From contig NZ_JASJEU010000022.1 of NCBI RefSeq assembly GCF_030077735.1, positions 186,001 to 250,000 on the forward strand: a stretch of DNA of 64,000 bases. Reading direction: 5' to 3'. Below are positions 51,502-60,336 of this stretch, one piece after another. This DNA comes from Gordonibacter faecis. GTDB lineage: Bacteria; Actinomycetota; Coriobacteriia; Coriobacteriales; Eggerthellaceae. Within the stretch, counting starts at the first letter, position 1. Every line of letters begins with the position of its first letter. Below the pieces are notes generated by a model. It did no database searches and was not told the DNA's origin. It saw only the letters and a program-made list of their open reading frames with translations. The position numbers and the translations under genes were made by a program.

Positions 51502-51602
51502 GAATCAAGGTTTCGAAAAGCCTTGTCATCCCCTGACTTTTCGTTGCCCTCACTTTACGAAGCATCAAGAGTTATTACGATAAATCGGAAATAATTTTCG
51601 GG

Positions 51603-51788
51603 TTAAGAAAATCTTAGCGAGATATTAATGAGCGACGCGGTGAGCAGAAGAGGCACTGGCAGCCACGCGGTTTTGGGAATCCTCGCACGCAAGCGCTGAC
51701 CGCCGTAGAACAACAACGCAAACCACACGCCCGCGCAAGCCGCGCCACCGACACGCAAGTTCCCCCCTGTGCGCCCTCTATCCTTCAA
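51603..51788 (-). CDS. Possible small membrane protein overlapping the response regulator
   Basis: A 61-residue frame with a TTG start at 51788 that overlaps the end of the response-regulator gene by 11 bases. It encodes two hydrophobic stretches (AGVWFALLFYGGQ and WLPVPLLLTASLINI). TTGAAGG-type sequence lies at the start. It may be a coupled small membrane protein or chance. No family recognised. Confidence 0.3.
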   Translation of the reverse strand: MKDRGRTGGNLRVGGAACAGVWFALLFYGGQRLRARIPKTAWLPVPLLLTASLINISLRFS

Positions 51789-52491
51789 CCTTATCGGTCA
51801 TCTTGTACCCCACGCGCTGGACGGTGAGCAGGTACTTTGGCTCGCTGGGGTTCTCTTCAATCTTCTCGCGAATCTTGCGCACGAACACGGTGATGCTGTT
51901 CGTCTTTACGTCAGCCTCGCCTTCGCCCCAGATGTACTCCTGAATTTGGCTACGGGTGAACACCTTGCCTGGGTTCGACGCCAGAAACGCCACAATCTCG
52001 AACTCCTTAGTGGTGAGCGGCACGGGCTTGCCCTTCACAAACACCTGGTATTCGTCGAAGTGCACTTCCAGCTCGCCGATGCGCGCCACCCCCTCGCGGT
52101 TGCAGCAGCGCGCGAACTCCAGCGTGTCCTTATGGCGGCGGATGTTCGCCTCAATTCGCAGCAGGAGTTCCGTAGCGTTAAAAGGCTTGGTCACGTAGTC
52201 GTCGCCGCCCGCCTTGAAGCCAATGCTCTTGTCCACAATATCGGTCTTCGCTGATAGGAAGATGATGGGAATGCGCCGCCCCGCCTCGCGAATGCGCCGG
52301 CACAAATCGAAGCCGTTGATACCCGGCAGCATCACGTCAAGCAGTAGCAGATCAGGCTTCTCATCAGCCAAAAGCGCCAGCCCCGTCTCGCCGTCCTTCG
52401 CGCCGCAGAACGCGTAGCCGCTTTGCACGAGCAGCTTCTCGATGGCCGCGTGCAAATTGTCCTCGTCGTCAATTAGCATTACTTTATACAT
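51778..52491 (-). CDS. OmpR-family response regulator
   Basis: A 237-residue regulator: receiver domain (MYKVMLIDDEDNLH, phospho-Asp in LLLLDVMLPGINGFD, KPF) and a winged-helix DNA-binding domain (LTTKEFEIVAFLASNPGKVF, NSITVFVRKIREKIEENP, YLLTVQRVGYKM). Start at 52491; in-frame codons upstream lie in the kinase gene. It follows the haem-containing kinase by 25 bases and is its partner. Located next to molybdoenzyme operon 2, it is a candidate regulator of respiratory genes. Confidence 0.92.
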   Translation of the reverse strand: MYKVMLIDDEDNLHAAIEKLLVQSGYAFCGAKDGETGLALLADEKPDLLLLDVMLPGINGFDLCRRIREAGRRIPIIFLSAKTDIVDKSIGFKAGGDDYVTKPFNATELLLRIEANIRRHKDTLEFARCCNREGVARIGELEVHFDEYQVFVKGKPVPLTTKEFEIVAFLASNPGKVFTRSQIQEYIWGEGEADVKTNSITVFVRKIREKIEENPSEPKYLLTVQRVGYKMTDKVEG

Positions 52492-52516
52492 GCCCTTCGC
52501 CTTTCCCTTGGATGCC

Positions 52517-54175
52517 TCAGCCGACGATGGCGTCAGGCGGAATGTGAATCGTGAAGGTGCTGCCGCAGCCCAGCGCGCTTTCCACCGACACGGAATAGCC
52601 CTGCACCGTGGCGTATTCACGCACGAGCGCCAAGCCCAAGCCGCTGCCGTTGTACTTGCGCGTGGACGTGCTGTCCACCTGGAAGAATCGTTCGAAAATG
52701 CGCTCCTGGTCTTCGGGCGCAATACCAATGCCGTTGTCGCGCATGCGCAGACGCACGCTGCCATTAGCGCGATTCACGTCCGCCCGCAACTCCACCGTGC
52801 CGCCGTCAGGCGTGAACTTGATGGCATTGCTGGCCAGATTCTCCAGCATGCGCTGCGTCTTCTCGAAGTCGCCGTTCACCAGCGGCACGTCGGAGGCCAC
52901 GCGCGCCGTGAACGACACGCTATACTTCTTGGCGAGTGGCGTCATGGTTTCGCGCACTGCGGCCACGATATCGCCCAGATCCATGGGCTCGCACGAGGTG
53001 CGAATGCTGCCCGCATCCGAGCGCGCGATATCCAGCATGTCGTTGATCATGGCAAGCAGAATATGACTGTTCTTCTCAATTTCTTCCCAGGAATGGCGTT
53101 CGCTGGCGCGTTCGGGCGGGCAAGCCTCGCGCGAGATCTGCGCAAACGTGATGATTGATGTCAGCGGCGTGCGCAGTTCGTGGTTCACCATGGCCAGCAA
53201 GTCAGACTTGAACTGGGTTTCCTTCGCCAGTTCGCTGTTCAAGCGCTCAAGGGTGTCGCGCTGTTGCTCAAGCGTGGCATTCGCGCGCCTCAGGTCGTCG
53301 GTGCGGCTTTCCACCTGATCTTCCAGATGCTCGTACACGGCATTCAGCTCTTGGGCCATGCTGTTGAACTGCACAATAACCCGCCCAATTTCCTTCGCCG
53401 CGCGACTATCATCAAGCGACACCTTCAGGCTTCCCTGTTCCATCTGCGCGAACGCCAGCTTCATGCGTTCGAGCGGCCGAAACACAAACCAGGTGGTCAC
53501 GCCATACACCACCCCGCCAATGAGCAGCGTAATCATGAGGAAGTACGCCACGTCGCGCACCACGTTGGCGCGCATGGCCTCTTGCTGCTGGTCAAGCGGT
53601 ATGACAATACTAATGGCTCCGCCCACCGAGTCCAGCGTCCACCCTTCCTTCGCCTTGCCAGTGATGTCTATTTCGCCGGCCGGCTCGCCGTGGCATTCGA
53701 GGCAACTCTTGTCCACCTCAAGCGCCTGCGCGTAGCGGAACCGCTCGGTGCCCTGGAAGTCGGCCACGCCATAATGTTCTCGCACGCGCGCATCGGCGTT
53801 GAACGATTCGAGCGCCGCCGCTTCGAACGCGTCCGGCTCGTCCTGAACGTTGCGCGGATTGAAGTTGGTGTAGCGAATGGTGTAGTCGCTGCCCTTTGAG
53901 AACAGCGCGCCCACGCTTTTACCCACGCGCGAGCAGTGCAGCCCCTTGAATTCATACACACCGTCTGACGTGGTGTTTATAACGTACTGCGAGTTATCCA
54001 TGAACTTCCACACGGCATCCATTTCGCGCGCGAACGTGCGCGCTTCTTCCAGCATAGACGCCTCGGTTTGTTCTTGCTGCGAGTGCATATCCAGCAGCAC
54101 AAACATAAGAAACGAAACAGCGAACACGGCAGAAAGCGCAACCAAATAAATGGTCTTCAAGCTAATGTTTTTCAC
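52517..54175 (-). CDS. Sensor histidine kinase with periplasmic c-type haem domain (DUF3365/Tll0287-like)
   Basis: A 552-residue kinase. Membrane helices at ~8-28 and ~208-233 enclose a periplasmic sensor of the DUF3365/Tll0287 type. It carries a covalent haem motif C158-L-E-C161-H162 and the family FNPRNVQDEPDAFE segment. Then come HAMP (~233-285), a coiled coil, HisKA with the phospho-His at H332 (VNHELRTPLTS), and HATPase (NLASNAIKFTPDGG, DNGIGI, GSGLGLALV). It likely senses redox potential or a haem ligand such as NO outside the membrane and signals to the OmpR-type regulator. It lies beside a respiratory operon. Confidence 0.93.
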   Translation of the reverse strand: MKNISLKTIYLVALSAVFAVSFLMFVLLDMHSQQEQTEASMLEEARTFAREMDAVWKFMDNSQYVINTTSDGVYEFKGLHCSRVGKSVGALFSKGSDYTIRYTNFNPRNVQDEPDAFEAAALESFNADARVREHYGVADFQGTERFRYAQALEVDKSCLECHGEPAGEIDITGKAKEGWTLDSVGGAISIVIPLDQQQEAMRANVVRDVAYFLMITLLIGGVVYGVTTWFVFRPLERMKLAFAQMEQGSLKVSLDDSRAAKEIGRVIVQFNSMAQELNAVYEHLEDQVESRTDDLRRANATLEQQRDTLERLNSELAKETQFKSDLLAMVNHELRTPLTSIITFAQISREACPPERASERHSWEEIEKNSHILLAMINDMLDIARSDAGSIRTSCEPMDLGDIVAAVRETMTPLAKKYSVSFTARVASDVPLVNGDFEKTQRMLENLASNAIKFTPDGGTVELRADVNRANGSVRLRMRDNGIGIAPEDQERIFERFFQVDSTSTRKYNGSGLGLALVREYATVQGYSVSVESALGCGSTFTIHIPPDAIVG

Positions 54176-54354
54176 AATGGCCCCCTAGCGGCCGTGGCGC
54201 ACAAGCGCCACCCCTCCCCGCTTGGCGGGAGACGTTAACACAAAAGCCTCCTATACGCAAAAACTTAGCGAATGAGTGGAGTGGAATGCCGATTGGTTTC
54301 TTCGAGGGTCTTTGAGGGTACTATACTATGTATACAAATGTGAAAGGATAGTTC

Positions 54355-54546
54355 ATGCAGCAGATGGCAGAGCAGGCGAAACGAGAGCGCGGATTGGCAG
54401 CTATCAAGCGCGGACATCATCTTTGCGACGAGACGCTTGCTGAGCTCGGTATAAGTAACCCCGATCCAGAAATTCTTGCCATGCCTTATGACCAGCTTAA
54501 AGAACGCGCCTTTGCCGAGAAATACGGAATAGAATTTGAAGCATAG
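54355..54546 (+). CDS. Small hypothetical protein
   Basis: A 63-residue charged helical protein (MQQMAEQAKRERGLAAIKRG..., ending EKYGIEFEA). AAAGGATAG precedes the ATG, and TATACT/TATACA boxes lie just upstream. No family recognised; its size and helical character resemble antitoxins, but no toxin is adjacent. A MITE-like copy follows 15 bp downstream. Confidence 0.55.
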   Translation: MQQMAEQAKRERGLAAIKRGHHLCDETLAELGISNPDPEILAMPYDQLKERAFAEKYGIEFEA

Positions 54547-54561
54547 CTGGCAAACCAAAGA

Positions 54562-54816
54562 CTAATCTCCGTAACGACGTTATCAGCGACGGCGCGAAGC
54601 GCCTAGTCTCTTTAGGGAAGCGTCGTTCGCGCGAAGCGCGAAAACGCAGGTCACGGTTTGGTTCTCCGCCTTCGGCGGAGAGGGCGCTTCGTGAAGCGCC
54701 CCTACGAATGTTACCTTTTTAGTTAGGTTTATCGTACATGAACATACCCTCGTCATAGTGGTAGGGAGGTGGCCATATCGTGGCGTAATCGGTAGCGCGA
54801 TAGCGCGTCACACTTT
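54562..54816. mobile_element. Family-A MITE-like element, left end missing
   Basis: It starts inside the element at AATCTCCGTAACGACG-type sequence and continues through GCGCGAAGCGCGAAAACGCA, CTCCGCCTTCGGCGGAGAGG, TTAGTTAGGTTTATCGTACA and the right end GCGCGATAGCGCGTCACACT. Confidence 0.78.
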
Positions 54817-54837
54817 TGAGCGCCGCGAGGGCGACAA

Positions 54838-54935
54838 GTACGTTAACCAGAGGAGAACATGCCCTCGTCATGATGATGAGGATGCGCATAGCCTCTTGGC
54901 GTATTAGTTAGCACGTAAGCGCGTCACACTTTTGC
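54838..54935. mobile_element. Second partial right end of family-A element
   Basis: GAACATGCCCTCGTCATGAT and CTCTTGGCGTATTAGTTAGC followed by GTAAGCGCGTCACACTTTTG repeat the right-hand ~95 bp of the family directly after the previous copy. Confidence 0.65.
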
Positions 54936-54954
54936 GGCAAGGGAGGGCGGCGTC

Positions 54955-55956
54955 TTAGCGTTTGCGGGGGCGGGGTTTGCCTTTGCGCTGGGGCTTGCCG
55001 GCGTTGGAGGCTTTTTCGCCGCGCATGCGACGGGCCTCTTCGCGGCGTTCGGCCACTTCGGCGGTTTCTTGGCGAAGTGCCTGGTAGGAGGCGAATCGCT
55101 CGGGGCTCAGCTCGCCGGATTCCACGGCGGCGCGTACGGCGCAACCCGGCTCGTCGGCGTGGCGACAGTCGCGGAAGCGGCAGTGTTCGGCCAGCTCTTC
55201 CACGTCGGCGAACGCAGCGCCAATACCCGCGTCGGCATCCCACAGCCCGAGGCCACGTACGCCCGGCATATCCACAATGGAGCCGCCGCCCGGCACGGGC
55301 ACCATCTCGCGGCTCACCGTGGTATGGCGGCCCTTGCCGTCCTCGCGTACCGGTGTGGTGTCCTGCAGCTCGGCTCCCACCAGCATGTTCACCATGCTAG
55401 ACTTCCCCACGCCGCTCTTCCCAATGAGCACGGCCGTGGTTCCCGGCGGCACTAACGCGCGCACGGCTTCAATGCTGCTGGGGTCGTTTTCGGTCACGAC
55501 AATAGTTTGCACGTCGGGGCCCACCAACGCGCGCACGCGGTCGCGCACGGCAACCACGTGTTCTTCATCTTCAGCCAGGTCGGCCTTGGTCAGCACCACC
55601 GTTACCGCCGCGCCGGTTTCGTACGCCAAAACCAGTTCGCGCTCAAGACGACGCACGTTCACATCTGCCAGAGGTTGCGCCACAAACACGCGGTCGAAGT
55701 TGGCGGCCAGCACCTGCGGCACCGCGCGCTCCGTGGGATCCTTGCGCACAAACGCGCGCGAGCGGGGACAAATGCTCTCAATGATGCCTTTATCGTGACC
55801 CTCGGGCGCGTTCACCTCCACGAAGTCGCCGATGACGGCGCGCACGTGCTCGCCTTTCACCAGCGCCGTTGCGTGCTCGCAGCGCACGAGGCGCCCGTCT
55901 TCGGTCCGCACAAGCGGATACCCGCGATCAAGCTTGACAACCTGGCCTTTCAGCAA
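54955..55956 (-). CDS. rsgA: Ribosome small-subunit biogenesis GTPase RsgA
   Basis: A 333-residue circularly permuted GTPase. An N-terminal OB fold (LLKGQVVKLDRGYPLVRTED) is followed by G4 (VLTKADLA), then G1 (LIGKSGVGKSS) and G3 (IVDMPGVRG), and a zinc-binding end (CRFRDCRHADEPGC). It acts in late 30S maturation. The C-terminal tail is Lys/Arg-rich. I prefer the TTG at 55956 because AAGGAGG precedes it; the upstream frame overlaps the next gene's coding end and is unlike the family. Confidence 0.92.
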   Translation of the reverse strand: MLKGQVVKLDRGYPLVRTEDGRLVRCEHATALVKGEHVRAVIGDFVEVNAPEGHDKGIIESICPRSRAFVRKDPTERAVPQVLAANFDRVFVAQPLADVNVRRLERELVLAYETGAAVTVVLTKADLAEDEEHVVAVRDRVRALVGPDVQTIVVTENDPSSIEAVRALVPPGTTAVLIGKSGVGKSSMVNMLVGAELQDTTPVREDGKGRHTTVSREMVPVPGGGSIVDMPGVRGLGLWDADAGIGAAFADVEELAEHCRFRDCRHADEPGCAVRAAVESGELSPERFASYQALRQETAEVAERREEARRMRGEKASNAGKPQRKGKPRPRKR

Positions 55957-55972
55957 ACGACCCCTCCTTGCA

Positions 55973-56608
55973 TTAGCGCTGCCGTTCCCGCAAGAAATAG
56001 AACACACCCATCAAAGCCAGCCCCACGGCCACCAACACCGCGCCCGGCACCAACTCGTTGGCGTCGAACACGTCCTCGTGGTGACGACCCTTTTCCACCA
56101 CGCTCACAATATCGGCGTGCAAGTCGGTGAGGCCCTCGTGCTCGGGACACACCAGGTGGAACGTGCCGCGCACCTGCAGTTTTGCGCCCGTGGTGCCATA
56201 CTTGCCGTACGTGTCAATTTTGGCCGCCTGCTCGGCCGTCATGAACACCGACACCGTGGAAGTTGAATCCTTCTCCACGGCAGCCAGCGTGATCCAGCGG
56301 AAGCGCCCGCTCACGCCCGAGCGGATGTTGTCGCCCACCACTTCACCCACCACCTGCACGGTTTGGTTGTCGTAGTATGCGTCGGCCTCACCCAGCGCAT
56401 CGATGGACGTGTCATAAATGAACGAACTGTCGGGGCGCTGCTGGGGGTTCACGCGGTTTTCGCCCTCATCATCGGCGAAGGCCGTAAGCGGCACCAGCGC
56501 ACACGTCGCCGCCAGCGCGCACGCCAGCACCAGGCGAGCCACACGCACCGGCCAGCCACCGCGTGCCGCGCAGCCACCACCGCGAACAGAAAGAGGCACG
56601 CCCCTCAT
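55973..56608 (-). CDS. Secreted/membrane OB-fold-like protein of unknown function
   Basis: A 211-residue protein with a signal sequence (residues ~24-45), a middle domain with an OB-like pattern (QTVQVVGEVVGDNIRSG, RFRWITLAAVEKD, KLQVRGTFHLVCPEHEGLTD), and a C-terminal membrane helix (PGAVLVAVGLALMGVFYFL). It is probably anchored outside the cytoplasmic membrane. It overlaps trkH by ATGA and so is coupled to the potassium transporter; its function is unknown. RsgA follows 16 bases later. Confidence 0.75.
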   Translation of the reverse strand: MRGVPLSVRGGGCAARGGWPVRVARLVLACALAATCALVPLTAFADDEGENRVNPQQRPDSSFIYDTSIDALGEADAYYDNQTVQVVGEVVGDNIRSGVSGRFRWITLAAVEKDSTSTVSVFMTAEQAAKIDTYGKYGTTGAKLQVRGTFHLVCPEHEGLTDLHADIVSVVEKGRHHEDVFDANELVPGAVLVAVGLALMGVFYFLRERQR

Positions 56609-58143
56609 CGCGCGCCCTCCTTCCCAAACGGCAGTATCCGCCGACGCGGCTTAAACGACACGATAACTTCCACAATCAGCGCCAACAGCGTCACGAATTC
56701 CAGACGGCCCGCCCACATCTGCACGATGTAGAACACCTCAAGCGACGCGGGCATGCCCGGCGAAGCCAGCCCCGACGACACGCCGCCGTTCGACGCCATG
56801 GCCACCGATTCGAAAATAGCCTGCGTGGCCTCGTAGCCGTGCGCGATGCCCACCAGAGAGCCAATGACGTAGGTGACCGCATACAGCGTGAACACCGTCA
56901 TGGCCTCCTTCACCACTTCGGGCGATATCATGCGGCGGCCCACGTGGTTGTACGACACCACCACACGCGCGGAGTCGGGCGCCAGCGCCTCTTTAATAGT
57001 AGCGATAATGGACTTCATAATAATGCCCACGCGACTGAACTTCACGCCGCCCGACGTGGACCCGCCGCTGCCGCCCACGGCCATGAGAATGGCCACCACC
57101 AGAAACGCGCCCGAGGACAACGCGCCAGTCAGCTGGTTCGTCGTGATGTTCTGGAAACCGGTGGTGGAGAACGCGGATATCACCATAAACACACCGCGGC
57201 GAAGCATCGCGGGCAGGTCAGAAAAGTTCAGGCTAGCGGACAGCGACGCTGCAAACACGCAGGTCATCACCGCAAGCCACAACACCATCGTGCGAATTTC
57301 CAAGTCGCGGAAGAACACCGCGATGTGCCCCTTCCAAATTTCGGAATGCAGCACGAAGTTGATGGAACCGCACAGCATAAGCAGCATGAGCACCAGCTCA
57401 AGCGGGAACGAATGATAATACATGACGCTTTGGCTCATAGGAGCGAAGCCGCCCGTGGCGAAACCCGAGATGGATAGCCACAGCGATTGCAGCACCGCAC
57501 GCAGCGGCTCCATGCCTATGAACAGGCAAATCGCGCTACAAATGCCCGTAGCCACAATGATGAACGCCATACCAATCTTCGCGATGAACTGCGTGGTTTG
57601 CACCACGTTCGGCACCACGTGCTCGCTGCGCCCCTCCGACGAGTACAAGCTGGCACCGGCACGCTTGCCGAACAGCCCAAACGACAGCGCCACCACAATA
57701 AGGCCGAAGCCGCCCAGCAGGTGCATCATGAAACGCCACATGTTGTCGGCGTACGACAGGTGGTCGAGGTCCTGAATGATGCTGGCGCCCGTGGTGGTGA
57801 TGCCCGACACGCCATCGAAGAGCGCGTCCAAGTAGCTGGCGAAGTGGCCCGACAAATACAGCGGGATGCTGGCCACAAACGCCAGCACGATCCACGCAAA
57901 GCCCGTGACGGCAAGCGCCTGTTGGCGGTTGAGCCTGCCCGGCTCGATGCGCAAAAAGCGCAGCGCCGAGCCCACAATGAGCGCAATGCCTATGGTCACC
58001 AGGTAGTTTTTAGCGGGCTGCCATTCCCCGCACACCACGGCCGTAATCAGCGGCACCAGCAGAGCCAGTGTGGAGAACAGCACGAGAACGCCCAGATAAT
58101 GGCCGATAACGCGCAAATCATAGAGGGAGAATCGCTGCCACAT
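56605..58143 (-). CDS. trkH: TrkH-family potassium uptake membrane subunit
   Basis: A 512-residue channel subunit with about ten helices and four P-loop-like repeats (FDGVSGITTTGASI, SISGFATGGFAP, ISAFSTTGFQNI, SVAMASNGGVSSG), each holding the selectivity Gly. TrkH needs a cytoplasmic TrkA-type gating subunit, which is not in this window. It overlaps the OB-fold gene by ATGA. A small membrane protein ORF lies just upstream. Confidence 0.9.
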   Translation of the reverse strand: MWQRFSLYDLRVIGHYLGVLVLFSTLALLVPLITAVVCGEWQPAKNYLVTIGIALIVGSALRFLRIEPGRLNRQQALAVTGFAWIVLAFVASIPLYLSGHFASYLDALFDGVSGITTTGASIIQDLDHLSYADNMWRFMMHLLGGFGLIVVALSFGLFGKRAGASLYSSEGRSEHVVPNVVQTTQFIAKIGMAFIIVATGICSAICLFIGMEPLRAVLQSLWLSISGFATGGFAPMSQSVMYYHSFPLELVLMLLMLCGSINFVLHSEIWKGHIAVFFRDLEIRTMVLWLAVMTCVFAASLSASLNFSDLPAMLRRGVFMVISAFSTTGFQNITTNQLTGALSSGAFLVVAILMAVGGSGGSTSGGVKFSRVGIIMKSIIATIKEALAPDSARVVVSYNHVGRRMISPEVVKEAMTVFTLYAVTYVIGSLVGIAHGYEATQAIFESVAMASNGGVSSGLASPGMPASLEVFYIVQMWAGRLEFVTLLALIVEVIVSFKPRRRILPFGKEGAR

Positions 58144-58189
58144 GGCTATCGCCGCACCGCCTCGCGCGTCGTGGGCCGAAGAAGGTTCG

Positions 58190-58327
58190 TCATCCCAGCA
58201 CGACCCTCACCACGATGGTCAGCACCCACAACAGTATAAGGAAGCACCCAAGGGACAACAGCATAATGCCGTAGCCGACCAGCGGGGTCGAGAGCGATGG
58301 GCGTATGTCCTTCTTCCGTGTGCGCAT
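58190..58327 (-). CDS. Small single-helix membrane protein upstream of trkH
   Basis: A 45-residue ORF, MRTRKKDIRPSLSTPL..., with a basic N-terminus and one strong membrane helix (YGIMLLSLGCFLILLWVLTI). It lies 46 bases before trkH on the same strand. No SD is visible; a TAGAAT box ends six bases before the ATG, so it could be leaderless. Position suggests a small Trk-associated peptide. The rest of 58328-58731 shows only a -10-like TATAAT (58606-58611) for the permease gene. Confidence 0.5.
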   Translation of the reverse strand: MRTRKKDIRPSLSTPLVGYGIMLLSLGCFLILLWVLTIVVRVVLG

Positions 58328-58731
58328 GCCGGTATTCTAGTACAAAACCCCTTGACGCGATACGTTCGGCTTAGCAACACCGTTGAACCAGCGCAGGGCG
58401 CGGGCGACGGGCAGGCGACGGATACGCGGGAGGCGCGTAGCCAGGGGCGCGGGAGTGGGCGTAAGCGGGGGCGCGGGCACTGGCCCGCACGCGTTCGACC
58501 ACCCGCGCGCAGGCCATGGCCGATCCCCCTTGGCCGCTGGCATTTTCCGCACGTTCAGCCAGCGTAAAATTCACCGGTCGCGCGCTTATTATGTGCTACA
58601 CACGGTATAATTCCTTGCCAACTTTTTCGTGCGCGGCGTTTCGGCCGCTCGCACGAGGGAGCTCGCATGGCCGCGGCATTGCCTGGACGCGGCACATGCA
58701 GGGGAATTACCAGGCGCGAAAGGTTTGAATC

Positions 58732-60111
58732 ATGGCGAACGAAGATATCGATTACTCGCTATCACGCGTTCCTGATGAAGCGAAACAGCCGTTTTGGCGG
58801 ATTCTTTTCATCAGGATCGGCGCGATCTGCTGCGTCTCACAGCTGATGCTGGGCGCGGCGCTGGGCTACGGCCTGACGTTCTGGGACGCATTCCTGGCAA
58901 CCATGCTGGGTTCGGTGCTGCTGCAGGTGGTCAGCTGGGCGCTGGGTACGGCGGCCGCACGCGAGGGCCTGTCCACCAGCCTGCTCTCCCGCTGGGCCGG
59001 CTTCGGCAAGGTGGGTTCGGCGCTGTTCGGCGGCGTGGTGGCCATCTCTATGGTGGGTTGGTTCGGCGTACAGAACGCGGTGTTTGGCCAGGGTATGGCC
59101 GAAATCGTACCATTCACAGACTTCCTGGGCACGCAGGAAATTCTACCTGGCGTCATGGCCGGCATTACGCCCGAGTATATTGTGTGGGCCATCATCACGG
59201 GTCTGGCCATCACGCTTCTGGTAGTGTTCGGCATTAAGGCCATCGCGAACTTCGCCACCATTTTTGTGCCGCTATTTGTGATTGTGGTTATTGTGGCTGC
59301 GGCCATCATTTTGCAGAACCACTCGCTCACCGAGCTTCTGACCACGGCACCTCCGGGACCGGCGCTCACGCTGGGCGCGGCCACCACCATGGTGGCGGGC
59401 GGCTTTATTGCAGGCGCCATCTGTACGCCCGACTACGCGCGCTTCTTAAAGAACGGCACGCAGGTGTTCTGGATGACGCTCATCGGCACGTTCGTGGGCG
59501 AGCTGGGCATGAACCTGCTTGCTGTGCTGCTGGCGCACGCCATGGGCACCGAGAACGTAGTTGACATCATGATGGGCACCTCGGGCGTCATTGGCGTCAT
59601 CATTGTGGTGGCCTCCACGGTGAAGCTGAACGACATCAACCTGTACTCGTCGTCGCTCGGCCTGGCCACGATGATTAACGCCCTGTTCAACAAGAAGCTC
59701 AGCCGCAACGCACTGGTGTGGGCACTCGGCATTGTGGGCACCGCACTGTCCGTGATTGGCATCATCAACTACTTCACCGGATTCCTCACGCTGCTGGGCG
59801 TAGCCATTCCGCCCGTCGCGGGCATCATGGTGGTGGATTACTTCCTGCTGAAGCGCAGCCGCGGCACCCTTGACACCTCGCGCGCAAAGGGCGAGCTGCC
59901 CGAGAAAGTGGAGAAGTGGAACCCCATCGCCATCGTCTGCTGGATCGCCGGCTTCGTGGTGGGCGAAGTCACCAGCATGCTAAACATCGGCATCCCCGGC
60001 CTGAACTCCCTGGTGCTGGCTGGCGTACTGTACTGGGTAGTCATGAAGATCTACGCCTCCATGAAAAAGGTAGACACCGTAACCTTCACCGAAACCGACC
60101 AGGTGCTGTAG
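58732..60111 (+). CDS. NCS1-family purine/cytosine permease (CodB-like)
   Basis: A 459-residue permease with twelve membrane helices, matching the CodB branch of NCS1: YSLSRVPDEAKQPFWRILFIRIG near the start, GWFGVQNAVFGQGMAE and GAICTPDYARFLKNG in the middle, and NDINLYSSSLGLATM. It imports cytosine or related nucleobases. It ends at a strong terminator. No nucleobase deaminase gene is adjacent. Confidence 0.88.
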   Translation: MANEDIDYSLSRVPDEAKQPFWRILFIRIGAICCVSQLMLGAALGYGLTFWDAFLATMLGSVLLQVVSWALGTAAAREGLSTSLLSRWAGFGKVGSALFGGVVAISMVGWFGVQNAVFGQGMAEIVPFTDFLGTQEILPGVMAGITPEYIVWAIITGLAITLLVVFGIKAIANFATIFVPLFVIVVIVAAAIILQNHSLTELLTTAPPGPALTLGAATTMVAGGFIAGAICTPDYARFLKNGTQVFWMTLIGTFVGELGMNLLAVLLAHAMGTENVVDIMMGTSGVIGVIIVVASTVKLNDINLYSSSLGLATMINALFNKKLSRNALVWALGIVGTALSVIGIINYFTGFLTLLGVAIPPVAGIMVVDYFLLKRSRGTLDTSRAKGELPEKVEKWNPIAIVCWIAGFVVGEVTSMLNIGIPGLNSLVLAGVLYWVVMKIYASMKKVDTVTFTETDQVL

Positions 60112-60141
60112 AACGTTTTGCAGAAACGTACTTAATTTGAT

Positions 60142-60171
60142 AAGGCCCCCGCACTGCGGGGGCCTTTTTTT
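60142..60171 (+). terminator. Rho-independent terminator after the NCS1 permease
   Basis: AAGGCCCCCGC (60142-60152) pairs with GCGGGGGCCTT (60156-60166), followed by a T-run. Confidence 0.93.
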
Positions 60172-60179
60172 GTATCAAA

Positions 60180-60242
60180 AAGTACAAAACTTGAAAAGAA
60201 AAGTACTACTTTTGAAAATCAAAGTACAAAGTTTTTGTACTT
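60180..60242. promoter_or_regulatory. 21-bp-periodic AAGTAC repeat array (operator-like)
   Basis: AAGTAC occurs at 60180, 60201 and 60222, exactly 21 bp (two helical turns) apart. The third is half of a perfect inverted repeat, AAGTACAAA (60222-60230) and TTTGTACTT (60234-60242). The second sits in AAAAGT-ACT-ACTTTT, also a dyad. The array ends 95 bp before the ATPase gene's ATG and suggests cooperative binding of a dimeric regulator on one DNA face. Confidence 0.65.
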
Positions 60243-60336
60243 CTGCCCTCAAAATCTACCACCGCCTTGATTTTTTCGTTTTCCTGAAATAAAGTTATAA
60301 ACAGATTTTATGTTCATAACTGTAAAGAAGGCCCTC

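Noticed and set aside
54265..54558. 97-codon minus-strand ORF opposite the small 63-residue gene
   Set aside because: The plus-strand frame has the SD and promoter boxes; the minus frame has neither.
60180..60242. Repeat array considered as a CRISPR array
   Set aside because: Units share only a 6-bp core, spacing is 21 bp, and there are no unique spacers or cas genes; operator sites explain it better.
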